The notes under the pieces were generated by a model that saw nothing but the letters and a program-made list of their open reading frames with translations, searched no databases and was not told the DNA's origin. A stretch of DNA of 64,000 nt. It comes from Chamaecrista fasciculata (lineage: Eukaryota; Streptophyta; Magnoliopsida; Fabales; Fabaceae). The stretch spans positions 30,551-94,550 of the forward strand of contig QANZ01029605.1 in NCBI GenBank assembly GCA_003254925.1, in the 5' to 3' direction. The first letter of the stretch is position 1, and every line of letters begins with the position of its first letter. Shown here in pieces: positions 62,827-64,000 of this stretch. Made by a program: the position numbers and the translations under genes.

Positions 62827-64000
62827 GCATAGCTGCTTCTCATATCATTACCCTATTTTGGTATGATTAGAATTTTGATTAATGGATGGGGATATTTATT
62901 TTAAATTTATGGAGAAGCGTGACAAAAAGAAGTGTGGGAATATGCGTATGTGAGTGAGATGGTGTTTGGTTTTGGTGGGTGAAGAAAATGAGGAAGATGT
63001 TATATTATAGTTCTACTTTACAACATGAGAGTACTTTTATTACAATTTAGTATTTACATTGCTTACACTTACTTTAGGTAATGCTTGAATGTCCAATCTA
63101 AAGCAGCTGGTGCCCTATGCTACAATCAAACTTTGCTAAATGACAAAAAGATTGAAAGCGATTCTCTTCTTCACACTTCACACCAAGCACATGATCTTGT
63201 GATTTCCACTTCTTTTCTTTTTCATTTTTTTTTCCTCTTGTATTTCTCGCAAGGCAAGCATCCCTTTTTCCCTTTTGCCACATATTTGAACTCAAGAATA
63301 ATACAAACTACAAAGTGACTCATAGAATAAATAGTAAATTAATAATTTAATCTTAAAAAAATAATATAAATTCTTATTATACGACTTTTTTTATTTAACA
63401 CTAATGATTATGAAGTAAGAAAAAGAACTTGAAAATAAATTATGTCAATATATAACAACTCTTCGGAAATGAATCCTCTAAAATTCATTTCTCCAGAGTT
63501 CTTGTGGAGTATAAGAGAGAAAGGAAGAGAAAAAAAGAGAGAGAAAAAAAAAATATTATTTTACATATTTTTATTTCATGAATTTTATATTTTCTCTCTC
63601 TTCTTCTTACTTTATCTCTCTAACTTTACAAAAACTCTAAAAAAAAACTCTAAAGAATTCAATCCCCAACTCGCCTCTGTAGCTCTCTTGACGTTGAAGT
63701 CAATAAATAAGGGATAACTTGTCCTGTGCGTGATCACTGATCAAGAAAGGTAGGTTAAATAATGGAGGGGAATCTCAAATGTTACAACTTACAACTTACA
63801 TTATACTTTATTTTATTCATTTTTTTTGTCAGAATTTTATTCATTTTCATATTTATGGATTCGATACGAAAGCTCTTGTAGTGGGCTTTCATGGGCTGCG
63901 TGCATAACAAATTTTAATTTGTAACTATGACATATATTTAGTTTCTTTTACAGTAAATTATTGTATTTGTATATCCATATGAGTGGGCCACATTAACAGC
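62827..64000. other. AT-rich spacer, no gene seen
   Basis: Contains purine runs (63505-63550 'gagaaa' repeats followed by a complementary 'ctctctc' run at 63594-63620, able to pair as a hairpin) and no frame with recognisable coding features. Confidence 0.5.

Overview
This is plant nuclear DNA, most likely from a eudicot. It is AT-rich, has intron-containing host genes with plant-specific products (a RABA1-type Rab GTPase and a plant BTB/POZ protein), and is packed with plant-type mobile elements: copia and Ty3/chromovirus LTR elements, TRIMs, Mutator-like (MULE) foldback elements, a plant mariner, PIF/Harbinger and hAT MITEs. I cannot name the species. I see no tRNA, rRNA or CRISPR and no bacterial-type gene cluster.

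Layout. 1-3.8 kb: a MULE end, a MULE foldback element with a 9-bp target duplication, and a second inverted-repeat element. 3.85-5.99 kb: the RABA1 gene, minus strand, two coding exons. 6.36-12 kb: more MULE elements, a tandemly repeated MULE end, a large MITE and a complete minus-strand TRIM. 13.18-26.75 kb: one TRIM array of three LTRs and two internal regions, flanked by TTACT, blown apart by a hAT MITE, a MULE foldback and a mariner; the mariner itself carries a copia element, a Tourist-like MITE and a hAT element. 27.36-38.35 kb: a decayed PIF/Harbinger element, minus strand, carrying a copia element (with its own hAT MITE), a second hAT MITE and an LTR unit that contains the 955-bp assembly gap. 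It meets a second Harbinger fragment head to head at about 38.35 kb, giving a large imperfect palindrome out to 39.9 kb. 39.9-43.1 kb: AT-rich spacer with direct repeats. 43.1-47.3 kb: a 4.1-kb LTR-like unit with ATATC duplications and a 58-bp tandem repeat. 47.4-56.8 kb: a Tekay-like Ty3 element, minus strand, with a second gag/LTR copy; single N joints here are flanked by duplicated sequence. 59.3-61.7 kb: a BTB/POZ gene, minus strand, two exons. 62.4-62.8 kb: a hAT MITE, then spacer.

The two host genes have no evident functional link. RABA1 acts in trans-Golgi/recycling-endosome traffic; the BTB protein is of the At2g13690 type with no firmly known role. The main content is a stratified record of insertions: target duplications and interrupted repeats allow a relative order of events to be read. 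No obviously new coding system was found. The strongest unexplained signal is a dense series of short perfect hairpins with a common five-base loop inside the copia element at 16.6-21.8 kb.
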